This document shows, piece after piece, positions 8,207 through 18,618 of a DNA stretch of 64,000 nucleotides. The stretch's first letter is position 1. Each line of letters starts with the position of its first letter. The DNA lies in NCBI GenBank assembly GCA_018665815.1, contig JABJBP010000111.1, forward strand, positions 1 to 64,000. Direction: 5' to 3'. A program made the translations under genes and the position numbers. This DNA is from Rhodospirillaceae bacterium (GTDB lineage: Bacteria > Pseudomonadota > Alphaproteobacteria > Rhodospirillales > Casp-alpha2). The notes below the pieces were generated by a model, which saw nothing but the letters and a program-made list of their open reading frames with translations, was not told the origin of the DNA and did no database searches.

Positions 8207-9607
8207 TCAGTTTCTAGAAGAGAGGCTCAATTCTTCCTCAAGTGAATTCGCCAGTGCTAGCAGTGAGAGGTCTTTGTTGCGGGCCATCACCAACTGGATT
8301 CCGAAGGGCATACCGAGTTGATCGCGACCAAACGGAATGCTGATTACTGGACTTCCGGTGAGCGAAAGTGCAAACGTCAACGCGTACCACGAATAATAAG
8401 TGGCGAGCGGTTGGCCGTTGATTTCGGTCGGATGGTTTTGCTCGACAGGAAACGGTGAAATGGCACATGTCGGGCAAATGAGTACATCGATATCGTCGAA
8501 AATGGACTGGAACGAACGAACCAGTTGGGCGTGTCGGACACCGGCTTCCGCGCTCTCTAGGAGCGTCACCCGGTGGGAATCGGCGAGATTAGCCGTGACG
8601 TTTGCACCGATTAAATCGGGAGAGCGATTTACGGCTTCCGTGTGGCAAGCCAACATTTCCTCGGCCCGTAAAAGTCGGAAAATTTCTTCCGCGTCGGACA
8701 TGTCGATGGTCTGTTCTTCAGCAAGGCCAACCAGATGTGACAATTGATCCTTCGCCGCCTGGAAAGTTTCCAAGACACCTGCGTCCAATGGGCTTGCGCC
8801 CAAATCGTCAGAGAAGCCGACACGAAGGTCCGATAAGCGAGGCGGCGACACGGGTGCCGTACTCAGGGCGGCGGGTGAGGACAGCGGGTCTTGCGGTGTG
8901 TACCCCCGCATGGCGTCGAATAACAACGCCACATCGGCGACCGATCGGGCGATTGGTCCTTCAACCCACAACGGGGAAAGTCCAAGCTTTCGGCTCGGCG
9001 CGGGCACCCATCCGGTTGATGCCCTAAACCCGACGACGCCGCAAAAGGCCGCAGGTATGCGCAGGCTGCCGCCATAGTCCGATCCCGTCGCGAACGGGGC
9101 CATGGACGTCGCGACCGCCGCCGCGGATCCGCCTGACGAGCCCCCACTGGTGAGGTTCGTATTCATCGGGTTGCGTGTCGAACCGAACACCTCATTGGTG
9201 GTGTTGGCGCCGGCACCAAATTCGGGCGTGTTGGTCTTCCCAAGCACGATGGCGCCAGCGTCACGCAAACGGGCGACGATGGGATCATCTTGCGTGGGAA
9301 CGTGGTCGGCGAACGCCCGGCTGCCGAACGTCGTGCGCAAACCTTTGGTTTCCGTCAAATCCTTGATCAAAATGGGCATGCCGTGGAGCGGCGCCAAATC
9401 GCCGCCCTTATTGGCCGCATCGGCGACGGCGGCCTGTTCGCGCGCCGCATCGAAACAAGGCGTGACGACGGCGTTCAGCGTGGGGTTTATTTCTTCGATA
9501 CGCTGGATACAGCTTTCCAGCAATTCCCCGGAAGTGATTTCACGCCGCCTGATCGCATCGCGCAGCCAAACGGCGGATTGATCGCAAAGCGCTGGGCTCT
9601 CGCCCAT
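8207..9607 (-). CDS. Amidase signature family hydrolase
   Basis: 466 aa, normal length for the family. The Ser-cisSer-Lys catalytic apparatus is visible: Lys in PILIKDLTETKG, the glycine/serine stretch SGGSSGGSAAAVA, and the nucleophilic Ser in GSDYGGSLRIPAAF. It hydrolyses an amide or related C-N bond in the cytoplasm; the substrate is undefined. The start codon overlaps the quinone oxidoreductase stop as TGATG, so the two are translationally coupled and belong to the TRAP operon. That suggests the imported solute may be, or may become, an amide. Confidence 0.9.
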   Translation of the reverse strand: MGESPALCDQSAVWLRDAIRRREITSGELLESCIQRIEEINPTLNAVVTPCFDAAREQAAVADAANKGGDLAPLHGMPILIKDLTETKGLRTTFGSRAFADHVPTQDDPIVARLRDAGAIVLGKTNTPEFGAGANTTNEVFGSTRNPMNTNLTSGGSSGGSAAAVATSMAPFATGSDYGGSLRIPAAFCGVVGFRASTGWVPAPSRKLGLSPLWVEGPIARSVADVALLFDAMRGYTPQDPLSSPAALSTAPVSPPRLSDLRVGFSDDLGASPLDAGVLETFQAAKDQLSHLVGLAEEQTIDMSDAEEIFRLLRAEEMLACHTEAVNRSPDLIGANVTANLADSHRVTLLESAEAGVRHAQLVRSFQSIFDDIDVLICPTCAISPFPVEQNHPTEINGQPLATYYSWYALTFALSLTGSPVISIPFGRDQLGMPFGIQLVMARNKDLSLLALANSLEEELSLSSRN

Positions 9608-10602
9608 CAGGTGAATTCCATCCTCAATAGAAGCTTGCCGCTGGTTGCCCGGCCTTCCAGTGCGTCGTGGGCCGTCGCCGCATTATCCAGATCAATAATA
9701 TCGCTAATATTGATCTGCAAATTCCCAGCGCTCACGCCTCTAAACAGGTCGCCGGCGCGGCCGCTGATTTCATCTGCCGTTGTCATGTAATCCGCCAAGT
9801 TCGGTCGGGTCATAAATACGGAGCCTGCTTCTGCGAGGGACTGCGGATTGACGGATGTCACCGCCCCTGAACTGAACCCGAACAGGACACAAGTCCCCCG
9901 GTGGCGCAGACAGAATAGCGATCGTTCAAACGTGTCCTTGCCGACTGACTCATACACCACATGAACGCCTTCGCCGCCGGTCAAGTCGTCAACCACTTGC
10001 TTGAAATCCACATCCTTGTAGAGGATCGCCTCATCGGCCCCCAGCGACTTGGCGACGTCTGCTTTTTTCGGACTACCGACAGTGGTGAGCACCCGGGCAC
10101 CGCGGGCTTTGGCCAACTGGATCAAAACCTGTCCGACGCCACCCGCACCGGCGTGGATCAGGCATGCCTGTCCGGCTTCGAGAGGAAACAGGGAATGGGT
10201 CAGGTAATGGCCCGTGCAACCCTGAAGCATCAAAGCCGCCGCCTTCTCCAACGCGACATCGTCTGGTACGGGCACCAGTTTCCAGGCAGGTACAATCGCG
10301 AATTCCGCATAACTGCCTGGGCTCAGGCAATAGGCAACGCGGTCACCCGCCGTCAATCCCTCGACCCCGTCGCCGACCGCATCGACGACGCCGGCGCCTT
10401 CCATGCCAAGGGTCAACGGCACGGTCGTTCCATAGGCGCGGTTCTTGGCATACATGCCGTTCCGCATGTAAACATCAATAAAATTGACACCTGCGAAGGC
10501 AAGGCGGACACGAACCTCCCCCGCCCCCGGATCGGGCCGGGGAATGTCGGTAACGGTCAACCGATCCGAACCGCCGTATTCGAGAACTTGAACCGCGCGC
10601 AT
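9607..10602 (-). CDS. Zinc-independent quinone oxidoreductase-like MDR protein
   Basis: 331 aa medium-chain dehydrogenase/reductase of the QOR type. The N-terminal GroES-like part ends near residue 110; the nucleotide-binding motif HAGAGGVGQVLIQLAKARGA follows. The zinc-ligand cysteine clusters of alcohol dehydrogenases are absent. It likely reduces a quinone or enone with NADPH. It sits 12 bp after dctM and overlaps the amidase start, so it is part of the dctPQM-qor-amidase operon. Confidence 0.9.
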   Translation of the reverse strand: MRAVQVLEYGGSDRLTVTDIPRPDPGAGEVRVRLAFAGVNFIDVYMRNGMYAKNRAYGTTVPLTLGMEGAGVVDAVGDGVEGLTAGDRVAYCLSPGSYAEFAIVPAWKLVPVPDDVALEKAAALMLQGCTGHYLTHSLFPLEAGQACLIHAGAGGVGQVLIQLAKARGARVLTTVGSPKKADVAKSLGADEAILYKDVDFKQVVDDLTGGEGVHVVYESVGKDTFERSLFCLRHRGTCVLFGFSSGAVTSVNPQSLAEAGSVFMTRPNLADYMTTADEISGRAGDLFRGVSAGNLQINISDIIDLDNAATAHDALEGRATSGKLLLRMEFT

Positions 10603-10614
10603 GGAATTTCCCCT

Positions 10615-11934
10615 CTAAGACCTGAACAATAAATTCGGCAGCCAGGTGGCGATCTCGGGGAAAATTATCAGTAAGATCAAGCCAATAAGCTGGATCACCA
10701 TGAATTGCATCATGCCGTGGTAGATATCGCGCAAGGACCAGTCGGGAACGACGCCTTTGATGTAGTAGGCCGATAACGCCACGGGTGGCGATAGCCAGGC
10801 GGTCTGCAAACAAACCGCGACGAGGGTACAGAACCACACCAAATCAATCCCGACAGACTGTACAGCCGGCAGAAGGATCGGGAGCACCACGAGGACGATG
10901 GGCACCCATTCCAGCGGCCAACCTAGAAGAAAGATCAACGCCAATACAACGATCAACAGCACCAGTGGCGCCAACTCCAGGGCCACCAGAGCTTCCGCGA
11001 TCATGGTTGCCGACCCGAGCCTGGCGAACACGGCACCATAGAAGTTCGACGTCGCCACCAAAAACAAGATCATGCTGGAGATGATCATGGTTTGGAACAC
11101 GGCCTTCTTGAAGCCTTCCCATGTTAACCGGCGGTAAGCGACGGACAGAACAAACGCACCAAGTGCGCCCATGGCGGCCGCGTCCGTAGGGGTGGCGAGA
11201 CCCGCCAGAATGCTGCCCAATACCGACATGATCAGAACCGCCAAGGGCACGATGCCGATCAACAGTTCCTTGACGATTTCGCCAACACTGTTGGCTCTTT
11301 CCTCTATCGGTAGGGCGGGGCCGAGTGCCGGGTTCAAGTAGGACCGGGTAACAGCATAAATCGTATACAGCGTCGCTAAGACCACGCCTGGGATCACGGC
11401 CGCGGCGAACAGTTCAGTGATTGGCACACCGACGACTGGCCCCATGACGACCAACATGATCGATGGTGGAATCAACATACCCAGTGTGCCGCCGGCGGCG
11501 ATGGAACCCGCGCTCAATCGCGTGTCATAGCCGGCCTTCTTCATGATCGGTGCGGCCATAACACCAAGGATCGTAACGGAAGCTCCAACGATCCCCGTCG
11601 CCGCCGCGAATAGCGTCGCCGTGACCAGGACAGCGATATACAGCGCGCCCTTGACGTTCGCCAACATCATGCGGAATCCGGTGAACAGCCGGTCCATGAG
11701 CCCCGCTTGTTCCAGGATAAACCCCATGAACAAAAACAGCGGCACCGCCGCCAGCAATGGCTCACGCATGACGCCGAATGTCTGGAACACCATCAAGTAA
11801 AATACGGTATCACCAAAACCAATGTATCCGAAGGTGACGCCCAGAAACATCAAGGTGAAGGAAATCGGAAAGCCGACACAAATTCCGACGAACAGCGCGC
11901 CCAGCGATACCAGGCCGAGAATTTCGGGGCTCAT
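10615..11934 (-). CDS. dctM: TRAP transporter large permease DctM
   Basis: 439 aa, polytopic inner-membrane subunit of a tripartite ATP-independent periplasmic transporter. Many hydrophobic segments and family blocks such as GFPISFTLMFLGV, PLFLFMGFILEQAGL and IPPSIMLVVMGP. The start was placed at position 11934, because that ATG shares ATGA with the dctQ stop; a start 21 bp upstream is also open. Works with DctQ and the DctP binding protein to import an organic anion using an ion gradient. Confidence 0.93.
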   Translation of the reverse strand: MSPEILGLVSLGALFVGICVGFPISFTLMFLGVTFGYIGFGDTVFYLMVFQTFGVMREPLLAAVPLFLFMGFILEQAGLMDRLFTGFRMMLANVKGALYIAVLVTATLFAAATGIVGASVTILGVMAAPIMKKAGYDTRLSAGSIAAGGTLGMLIPPSIMLVVMGPVVGVPITELFAAAVIPGVVLATLYTIYAVTRSYLNPALGPALPIEERANSVGEIVKELLIGIVPLAVLIMSVLGSILAGLATPTDAAAMGALGAFVLSVAYRRLTWEGFKKAVFQTMIISSMILFLVATSNFYGAVFARLGSATMIAEALVALELAPLVLLIVVLALIFLLGWPLEWVPIVLVVLPILLPAVQSVGIDLVWFCTLVAVCLQTAWLSPPVALSAYYIKGVVPDWSLRDIYHGMMQFMVIQLIGLILLIIFPEIATWLPNLLFRS

Positions 11935-12506
11935 ACTTGATCCCCGTCGTCCCAATTGTCGTCAATTAATGGCCACACGCCGTAGCGCGCGGCATAAAGG
12001 CTTTTCACCAGTTCGGCGATGCCTTGCAGCATTAGCAGCACCGTGGTGACTGGCATCACCGTTTTAAAAGGATAGATAATCGGTTTCCAGGGGCTGGAAA
12101 TTGCGACTTCGCCGCGCTCCCAAGATGTTGCCGCGTAGTCGAAACCGGCCCAGAACCAAAGCGCCAAAGCGGGGAAAAAGAAGCAAACGTATAAAAGACT
12201 ATCGACCGTCCCCTGCCAGCGGACGGGCCAGAGGCGGTAGAAGAAATCGGTTCGGATGTGCCCTTGCATGGCGAGCGTATAGGCCGCCCCCAACATAAAA
12301 TGGCTGCCGTAGAGCATGTAGGTCATGTCGTAGGCCCAGAGTGTCGGCGCATTGAATAGGTAGCGGGCGAACACTTCGTAGACCAGGCAGCAAACCATGG
12401 GCACGATGAGCCAAGCAAAAGTTTTGCCCGACCAAATACTGAGCTGGTCGAGCGCTTTCATCACCCCACGGAACCGCTCGGGGAAAACCTCGTAATTCGT
12501 TTGCAC
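11931..12506 (-). CDS. dctQ: TRAP transporter small permease DctQ
   Basis: 191 aa with four hydrophobic segments, the DctQ layout. Lies between dctP and dctM, with the usual ATGA coupling to dctM. Its start is 69 bp after the dctP stop, and that gap holds a strong hairpin. Sequence drift is high in this family, so the call rests on size, topology and position. Confidence 0.9.
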   Translation of the reverse strand: MQTNYEVFPERFRGVMKALDQLSIWSGKTFAWLIVPMVCCLVYEVFARYLFNAPTLWAYDMTYMLYGSHFMLGAAYTLAMQGHIRTDFFYRLWPVRWQGTVDSLLYVCFFFPALALWFWAGFDYAATSWERGEVAISSPWKPIIYPFKTVMPVTTVLLMLQGIAELVKSLYAARYGVWPLIDDNWDDGDQV

Positions 12507-12534
12507 CGAAAGGCGCCTTTCTACTCGGCAAGAT

Positions 12535-12561
12535 ACGGCGGGAAGAAAACCTTCCCGCCGT
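12535..12561 (-). other. Perfect hairpin between dctP and dctQ
   Basis: An 11-bp perfect stem (ACGGCGGGAAG / CTTCCCGCCGT) with a 5-nt loop, 14 bp after the dctP stop. No U tract follows. Typical of elements that protect the binding-protein mRNA or attenuate read-through into the permease genes. Confidence 0.65.
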
Positions 12562-12575
12562 CCTTAGCTTGCCAA

Positions 12576-13679
12576 TTACTCTTGGGCTGCTTGGCCGATG
12601 GAGTGATAGAGCCCCAACAGCTTAGTCCAATAGGGCACGGTGTTTTTAGCAAATGCCTTTTGGCTGTCCGCGACTTTCTTGAAGAAGGCATCCTTGGCGG
12701 AATAATCCTTCATCACCTTCGCGGAAGACGCCGCAAACGCCGGGTAGAGATCGGCTGGCGTGTCATGAATGGTCACGCCGTGCTTTGTCTTAAGTTCGTG
12801 GATGGCTTCACCATTACGCTTGATGTTCACGGCAATGGAATCGGAAACCGAAGCTTTCGCCGCGACTTCAATGATCTTCTGAAGATCGGGCGACAATGCT
12901 TTCCAGAAATCACCATTGATGATGATGGTGCCGAGATCAGATGCCTGGTGCATGCCCTGCAGGTAATAGTGCTTCCATACCTGATGCATGCCCAAGCGGA
13001 TGTCTTCGCCCGGGTTAATCCACTCGGCCGCGTCGATCACGCCACGCTGTGCGGCGGGAACCAATTCACCACCCGGGAGCGAGACCGTTGTCACGCCCAT
13101 GTTGTTGAACAGTTCCCCGGTGATGCCTGGAGGCGAGCGGTATTTCAGCTTACGGAAATCCTCAAGACTCTTGATCGGTTCCTTAAACCAACCGAGTGGC
13201 TGGCCGCCGGACATCAAGTTAATAAAGCCGACCATATTGGCCTTGAGGTCGTTCTTGATGAAGTCGGCATAAAGCTTTTCGCCGTCGCCTTCATAATACC
13301 AGGACAAAAAAGTGAACTGGTCCATGCCGCCGACGCTGGGTTGGTCAGCAAACAGGTATGCCGCCGGTTTCTTGCCGGAAAAGAAGTGTGGCCAAGTGAA
13401 GCCGCCTTCGACCAGGCCCTTGTCGACCGCGTCCTGAACGTCGAAGAAGCCGACGACGGCGCCGACCGGCAGAACCTCGGTCTTTAATCGGCCGCCGGAC
13501 ATGGCGTCAACATTGGCAGCAAATGACTTAATGATGTCCATGTACATGCTTGCCGCAGGAAGCGCCGTTTGGATGCGCCACTTTTTGGCCGCCGCATGGG
13601 CGTTTGAAGTAGGTGTGCTAACTGCAGCCAGAACAATAGCCAGGCATGCAAAAATGATGGAAATTATTCTTGGTTTCAA
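12576..13679 (-). CDS. dctP: TRAP transporter substrate-binding protein DctP (TakP-like)
   Basis: 367 aa. Signal peptide of about 28 residues (hydrophobic IISIIFACLAIVLAAV, then SNAHAAA). The mature protein has the DctP fold pattern: WRIQTALP, YRSPPGITGELFNNMG (the conserved Arg that binds carboxylates) and AAEWINPGED, resembling the alpha-keto-acid binding TakP branch. AGGAGGTCAAG lies before the ATG. First gene of a five-gene minus-strand operon. Ligand specificity is inferred only as an organic, probably carboxylate, solute. Confidence 0.9.
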   Translation of the reverse strand: MKPRIISIIFACLAIVLAAVSTPTSNAHAAAKKWRIQTALPAASMYMDIIKSFAANVDAMSGGRLKTEVLPVGAVVGFFDVQDAVDKGLVEGGFTWPHFFSGKKPAAYLFADQPSVGGMDQFTFLSWYYEGDGEKLYADFIKNDLKANMVGFINLMSGGQPLGWFKEPIKSLEDFRKLKYRSPPGITGELFNNMGVTTVSLPGGELVPAAQRGVIDAAEWINPGEDIRLGMHQVWKHYYLQGMHQASDLGTIIINGDFWKALSPDLQKIIEVAAKASVSDSIAVNIKRNGEAIHELKTKHGVTIHDTPADLYPAFAASSAKVMKDYSAKDAFFKKVADSQKAFAKNTVPYWTKLLGLYHSIGQAAQE

Positions 13680-14350
13680 AATCTTGACCTCCTGAGTTTT
13701 GAATGTCCTCCTGTTTTTTCTTGGATTTGAGGATTGAAATCACTCTAAACATGGCACGCTGCACGAACAGTGTCCACAAGGATCGCCGAATAGGTGCATG
13801 AAAATTACGCACCATTGCTGAGGTGCCTAATTGCGAATCATATTGGTGTTTGTTGACTCGTTCCTCAGTTGAAGCGGCGCTCGCGTGTGTCGTGTCTCCG
13901 ATGATTCACTATATGCTGAAATAAATCAGAAATAATGGTTGATATTCCTATTTAAGAATCCTATCTCCTTTTCATGGTTTCGACTCAACGCCGGAGGGCT
14001 GCGAATTTTGTCTGGAGGAAGCATGCGAGGGTATGTCACATGAAGGTCGGCGGCAAAGTTAGTGGGTGATGCCGTGGCGAGCGCCCTCCGGGGGATGTTC
14101 AGGGCTTACGCCGCCACGTTAAGTGGCGACGTTCCGGGAACATTGTTCCGTCAATTTTTTATCATGTGTTTGAATTTGTAGCGTTTTCGACCCCGGTTTC
14201 TCGGCGCCTGGGGTGCTTTATCGGCACTGGCATTGGAACCAGAATTGCCATTTCGTTGGGCCAAGGGAAGAAATCTCTCCCAAACGGCGATGAATGGCGT
14301 TTAATTGGCGGAAGGAACCAGGGACTGCGAATATTCCGAGGGAGTAGACC
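13680..14350. other. 671-bp divergent intergenic region
   Basis: Separates the TRAP operon from mmsA. The part near 13900-13980 is AT-rich and is a likely promoter zone. At 14113-14127 there is a small inverted repeat (GCCAC/GTGGC). At 14131-14149 three GTTCC/GGAAC half-sites stand close together and are followed by TTTTTT at 14155-14160, so this could be an operator or a weak terminator. No gene is supported. Confidence 0.45.
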
Positions 14351-15865
<1,515 letters not shown>

Positions 15866-15876
15866 GCGCCTGTATC

Positions 15877-16329
15877 GTGCGGGCACTTCTGCAACGCGTT
15901 ACCGAGGCCACGGTCAAGGCCGTCGAGACGGATGAGATACTCGGCGCCATTGGGCCGGGATTAACGGTCCTTGTTTGCACCATGGACGGTGACAGCGAGG
16001 CGGAAGCGGAAAAACTTGCCCGCAAAGTCGCGCGTATACGCATCTTTGATGATCCGGACGGTAAGATGAACCTGTCGGTCGGCGACGCCGATGGAAGCGT
16101 TCTGGCAATCAGTCAGTTCACGCTGGCGGCCGATACCCGGAAAGGCAACCGGCCAAGTTTTTCAGGCGGCGCGGATTTTGAGACCGCGGAGCGGCTTTAC
16201 GGCAAATTTGTCGATGCCCTCAGGGCGGAAAGCGTGAGCGTCGAAACCGGACGCTTCCGCACCCATATGCAAGTTGCCCTGGTCAACGACGGCCCCGTGA
16301 CGATCTGGATTGATACGGTGAATCGTTAA
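15877..16329 (+). CDS. dtd: D-aminoacyl-tRNA deacylase
   Basis: 150 aa, the standard length. Removes D-amino acids (and misacylated glycine) from tRNA. The N-terminus MRALLQRVTEATV, the SQFTL motif with following ADTRKGNRPSF, and the Gly-cisPro motif in NDGPVTIWID are all intact. The start codon is GTG. It follows mmsA by 11 bp, probably only by shared transcription. Confidence 0.96.
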   Translation: MRALLQRVTEATVKAVETDEILGAIGPGLTVLVCTMDGDSEAEAEKLARKVARIRIFDDPDGKMNLSVGDADGSVLAISQFTLAADTRKGNRPSFSGGADFETAERLYGKFVDALRAESVSVETGRFRTHMQVALVNDGPVTIWIDTVNR

Positions 16330-16501
16330 GTTAGGCGTCTGGTTCGCACATCCAATCGATCGTGGATTCACAGGCGCGGCGCGGCTGGATTGGACAATGG
16401 GGGGCGCGGCCGAAGTACCCTGTCGATAAGGTTGGCGCCAATACCGAAGCGGCCATTGCCTAGTTTTACGAGATTTACGCATGAGCATTTACATAAGCTT
16501 A

Positions 16502-16520
16502 AATGTAACGTTATAACATT
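16502..16520. promoter_or_regulatory. Zur-box-like palindrome upstream of the MerC gene
   Basis: AATGTAACGTTATAACATT is a 19-bp partial palindrome with perfect outer arms AATGT/ACATT. It resembles alphaproteobacterial Zur sites built on AATGTTATAxxATAACATT. It lies 19 bp before the MerC start codon, where a repressor would block transcription. Zinc control of the gene is an inference. Confidence 0.6.
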
Positions 16521-16539
16521 AAATAAATTGGAGTTTATT

Positions 16540-16941
16540 ATGACTGCACTGTTTAGATACACGCCCTTATTGGACAAATTCGCCGTATCGACGTCGGCGG
16601 TCTGCGCGATCCATTGCCTCTGTCTGCCGCTCTTCTTGAGCGTCGTGCCCGCACTGAGTGCCACCGTACTGGGTCAAGAGTCGTTTCATGAAATGTTGTT
16701 GTGGTTGGTTATACCGCTCAGCCTCGTCGCTCTCTCAATGGGCTGCAGGAAACACAAAAGTTGGCTTGTGCTCTTTTTAGGATTGGTCGGTCTGGGCCTA
16801 CTCATCGTTGCCGCGACCATGGGGCACGATATCCTCGGCGAAGGTGGTGAACGCATGGCTACGCTAATGGGCGCCATCGCGATCGCTGCCGGGCACATTC
16901 GAAACTACACGCTTTGCCGCGTTTCCATGTGTGACCAATGA
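16540..16941 (+). CDS. MerC-family small membrane protein
   Basis: 133 aa with about four hydrophobic segments. The N-terminus has the MerC arrangement of metal-binding cysteines on a first helix (VSTSAVCAIHCLCLPLFLSVVP), and there is a later cysteine in LCRVSMCDQ. MerC proteins carry metals across the inner membrane. Start chosen at the ATG after TTGGAG. There are no mercury-resistance genes around. With the Zur-like site upstream, a role in zinc (or other metal) supply is more likely than mercury resistance. Confidence 0.75.
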   Translation: MTALFRYTPLLDKFAVSTSAVCAIHCLCLPLFLSVVPALSATVLGQESFHEMLLWLVIPLSLVALSMGCRKHKSWLVLFLGLVGLGLLIVAATMGHDILGEGGERMATLMGAIAIAAGHIRNYTLCRVSMCDQ

Positions 16942-17030
16942 GGGGATCATGACGGTAGGGCATACGGATATGACGCCGAAAGAGCAACGAAAATTGGCGA
17001 CGAGTCGAGACGAATTTAAGGTAAATTTTG

Positions 17031-17197
17031 ACGTTGGTGCCTGCCTTCGGGCAGGTGAAAAAGGGAAGCCGGTTCAAACCCGGCGCTGCCCCCGCAACTG
17101 TAAGCGGTTATTCGACGCGCCAGAAAGCGGCCACTGGGAAACTGGGAAGGCCGGCGTTTCGGAGAGTGACACCGCGAGCCAGGAGACCTGCCAGCGT
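17031..17197 (+). ncRNA. Cobalamin riboswitch
   Basis: All main conserved blocks are in order: GGTGCC near 17036; GAAAAAGGGAAGCCGGT; GCTGCCCCCGCAACTGTAAG; GCCACTGGGAAACTGGGAAG; and the B12 box GCGAGCCAGGAGACCTGCC. The closing stem ACGTTGG (17031-17037) pairs with CCAGCGT (17191-17197). It binds adenosyl- or other cobalamins and normally lowers expression of the gene downstream. The next gene on the strand is the porin, 188 nt away. Confidence 0.95.
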
Positions 17198-17384
17198 TCG
17201 CGTCGCCCGACCTGCAAACGGGGCGTTTTGTGGGCGTGGATCACCATCGCGGTGACGCAGCTCGTTACCGCGATGGGAGTATCTCGGGAAATCCGACTTC
17301 TCCTTTCGCAATTGGAATGGCCCGGTGCTGGACTCGGCACCGTGGTGGAACTACTGGCCGGAACACGCCGGCCGTGAAAGGAAA
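17198..17384 (+). promoter_or_regulatory. Leader between cobalamin riboswitch and porin
   Basis: No gene recognised. A 10-bp perfect hairpin (CCATCGCGGT at 17244-17253 with ACCGCGATGG at 17267-17276) and a smaller one (CGGTGC/GCACCG near 17321-17341) lie in this leader. Either may form part of the expression platform. GAAAGGAAA before 17385 is the probable ribosome binding site. Confidence 0.5.
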
Positions 17385-18530
17385 ATGGATATGCGAACCA
17401 AGAGGATTTTGATGTCGCTGTTGACGGGCTTTTTGCTGGTCGGCGGACTGTCATAGATCATGTGGCCGGCCCCGGTGTCGGCGGGCGGTATCAAAAACCA
17501 AAACGGAAAAGCCGATCTCACGGTCTACGGGATCATCACCCGGGCCCTGCTTTACGCCGATGACGGCAAGCAAAGTGCGTTGTTCCATGTGGACGGTAGC
17601 GTCGAGAATACCCGCGTCGGGTTCCTCATGGAGGGAAGGATAAATCAAGAATGGGGCATCATCGGCCAGTTGGAGCATGACGTCGGTCTTTCCAATCCCG
17701 CCGGTAATGCAAGCCTCGGTGATAATGGCGAGACGATCTCCGATGAAACCGCTTTTGGAATCAGATTAGCCGATATCGGCATCGCGCACCGGCGCCTCGG
17801 CATGTTCAGTCTTGGCCAAGGGGATACGGCGTCCACGGACCGTGTTGCCGTTGATCTCTCGGGCACCGATCTGGCGAACAACAACAATCCCGCCGACATG
17901 GGCAGCGGCCTGAGCTTTAGAAATACCGCTGACAACGCCCGCACCGCGACCCTGGGCGACGTCTTCGACAAAATCGACGGCATCGATAAGGATGATCGGA
18001 TTCGGTATGACACGCCGGAATTTAACGGCATTCAGGCGGCCGTATCGTATACGGATGGCGAAAGCGTCGACATCGGTGCGGGGTGGTCCGGCGAATTCAA
18101 TGGTACCGAAATTGAGATCGGCGCTTTTTATGCGGACTACAAAGCCAGAGATTTCGGCACTGACGATGCAGCCTACGGCGGCTCTGCATCGGTGAAACTT
18201 GAGAACGGGTTGAGCCTGACCCTGGCGAGCGCGGTCAAGACTTCAGAGACCACGGGCCGCGATGATGCGAACTATCTCTGGGGCAAGGTCGGATATTCAA
18301 CGGGGTTGTTCTCTGTAGGAGATACCCACTTCGCCATTTCACATGGTGTCTACAACAACTTCGGCCAGAACGATGACGAAGCCACGGAAATCAGTCTCGG
18401 TATCGTCCAGGATCTGGAATCCGTCGGGTCCAATATCTGGTTCCTCGTTCGTAATCATGAACTCGACCGCACTGCGCAGACCAATGACGACTTGCTCATC
18501 GTTTCGACCGGCGTTCTGCTGAACTTCTAG
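17385..18530 (+). CDS. Gram-negative porin; signal peptide interrupted by in-frame amber codon
   Basis: From the ATG at 17385 the frame gives MDMRTKRILMSLLTGFLLVG, then GLS, a TAG at 17454-17456, then IMWPAPVSA and GG in the same frame. This is one normal signal peptide (n-region, h-region, SA cleavage) broken once. The rest is an intact 16-18-strand type beta-barrel: alternating residues, DLTVYGIITRALLYADDG at the N-terminus, and a terminal Phe (GVLLNF). A start at 17460 would give 356 aa without an export signal. The gene is under the cobalamin riboswitch. Outer-membrane diffusion channel; the solute is unknown. Confidence 0.78.
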
Positions 18531-18538
18531 ACGAAGAC

Positions 18539-18581
18539 ACGGCGGGCTCTCGCAAAGGCGTGAATTGGCGAGGCCCGCCGT
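18539..18581 (+). terminator. Hairpin terminator after the porin
   Basis: ACGGCGGGC (18539-18547) pairs with GCCCGCCGT (18573-18581). The inner CTCGC/GCGAG extends the stem after a one-base bulge, and TTTC follows. It starts 9 bp after the porin stop. The U tract is short, so termination efficiency is uncertain. Confidence 0.6.
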
Positions 18582-18618
18582 TTCGACTAGTCTCCTCCGG
18601 CTGAAAGGGAGGCATGAC

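Noticed and set aside
14113-14160. Intrinsic terminator in the gap before mmsA
   Set aside because: The GGAAC/GTTCC stem is only 5 bp and 5-6 nt separate it from the T run; no gene ends just upstream. Kept only as a remark.
16540-16941. Mercury-resistance locus
   Set aside because: A MerC-like protein is present, but merA, merT, merP and merR are absent and the upstream site looks like a Zur box.
16931-17377. 149-codon plus-strand open frame over the riboswitch
   Set aside because: It runs through all conserved riboswitch blocks, which are constrained as RNA, and its product resembles nothing.
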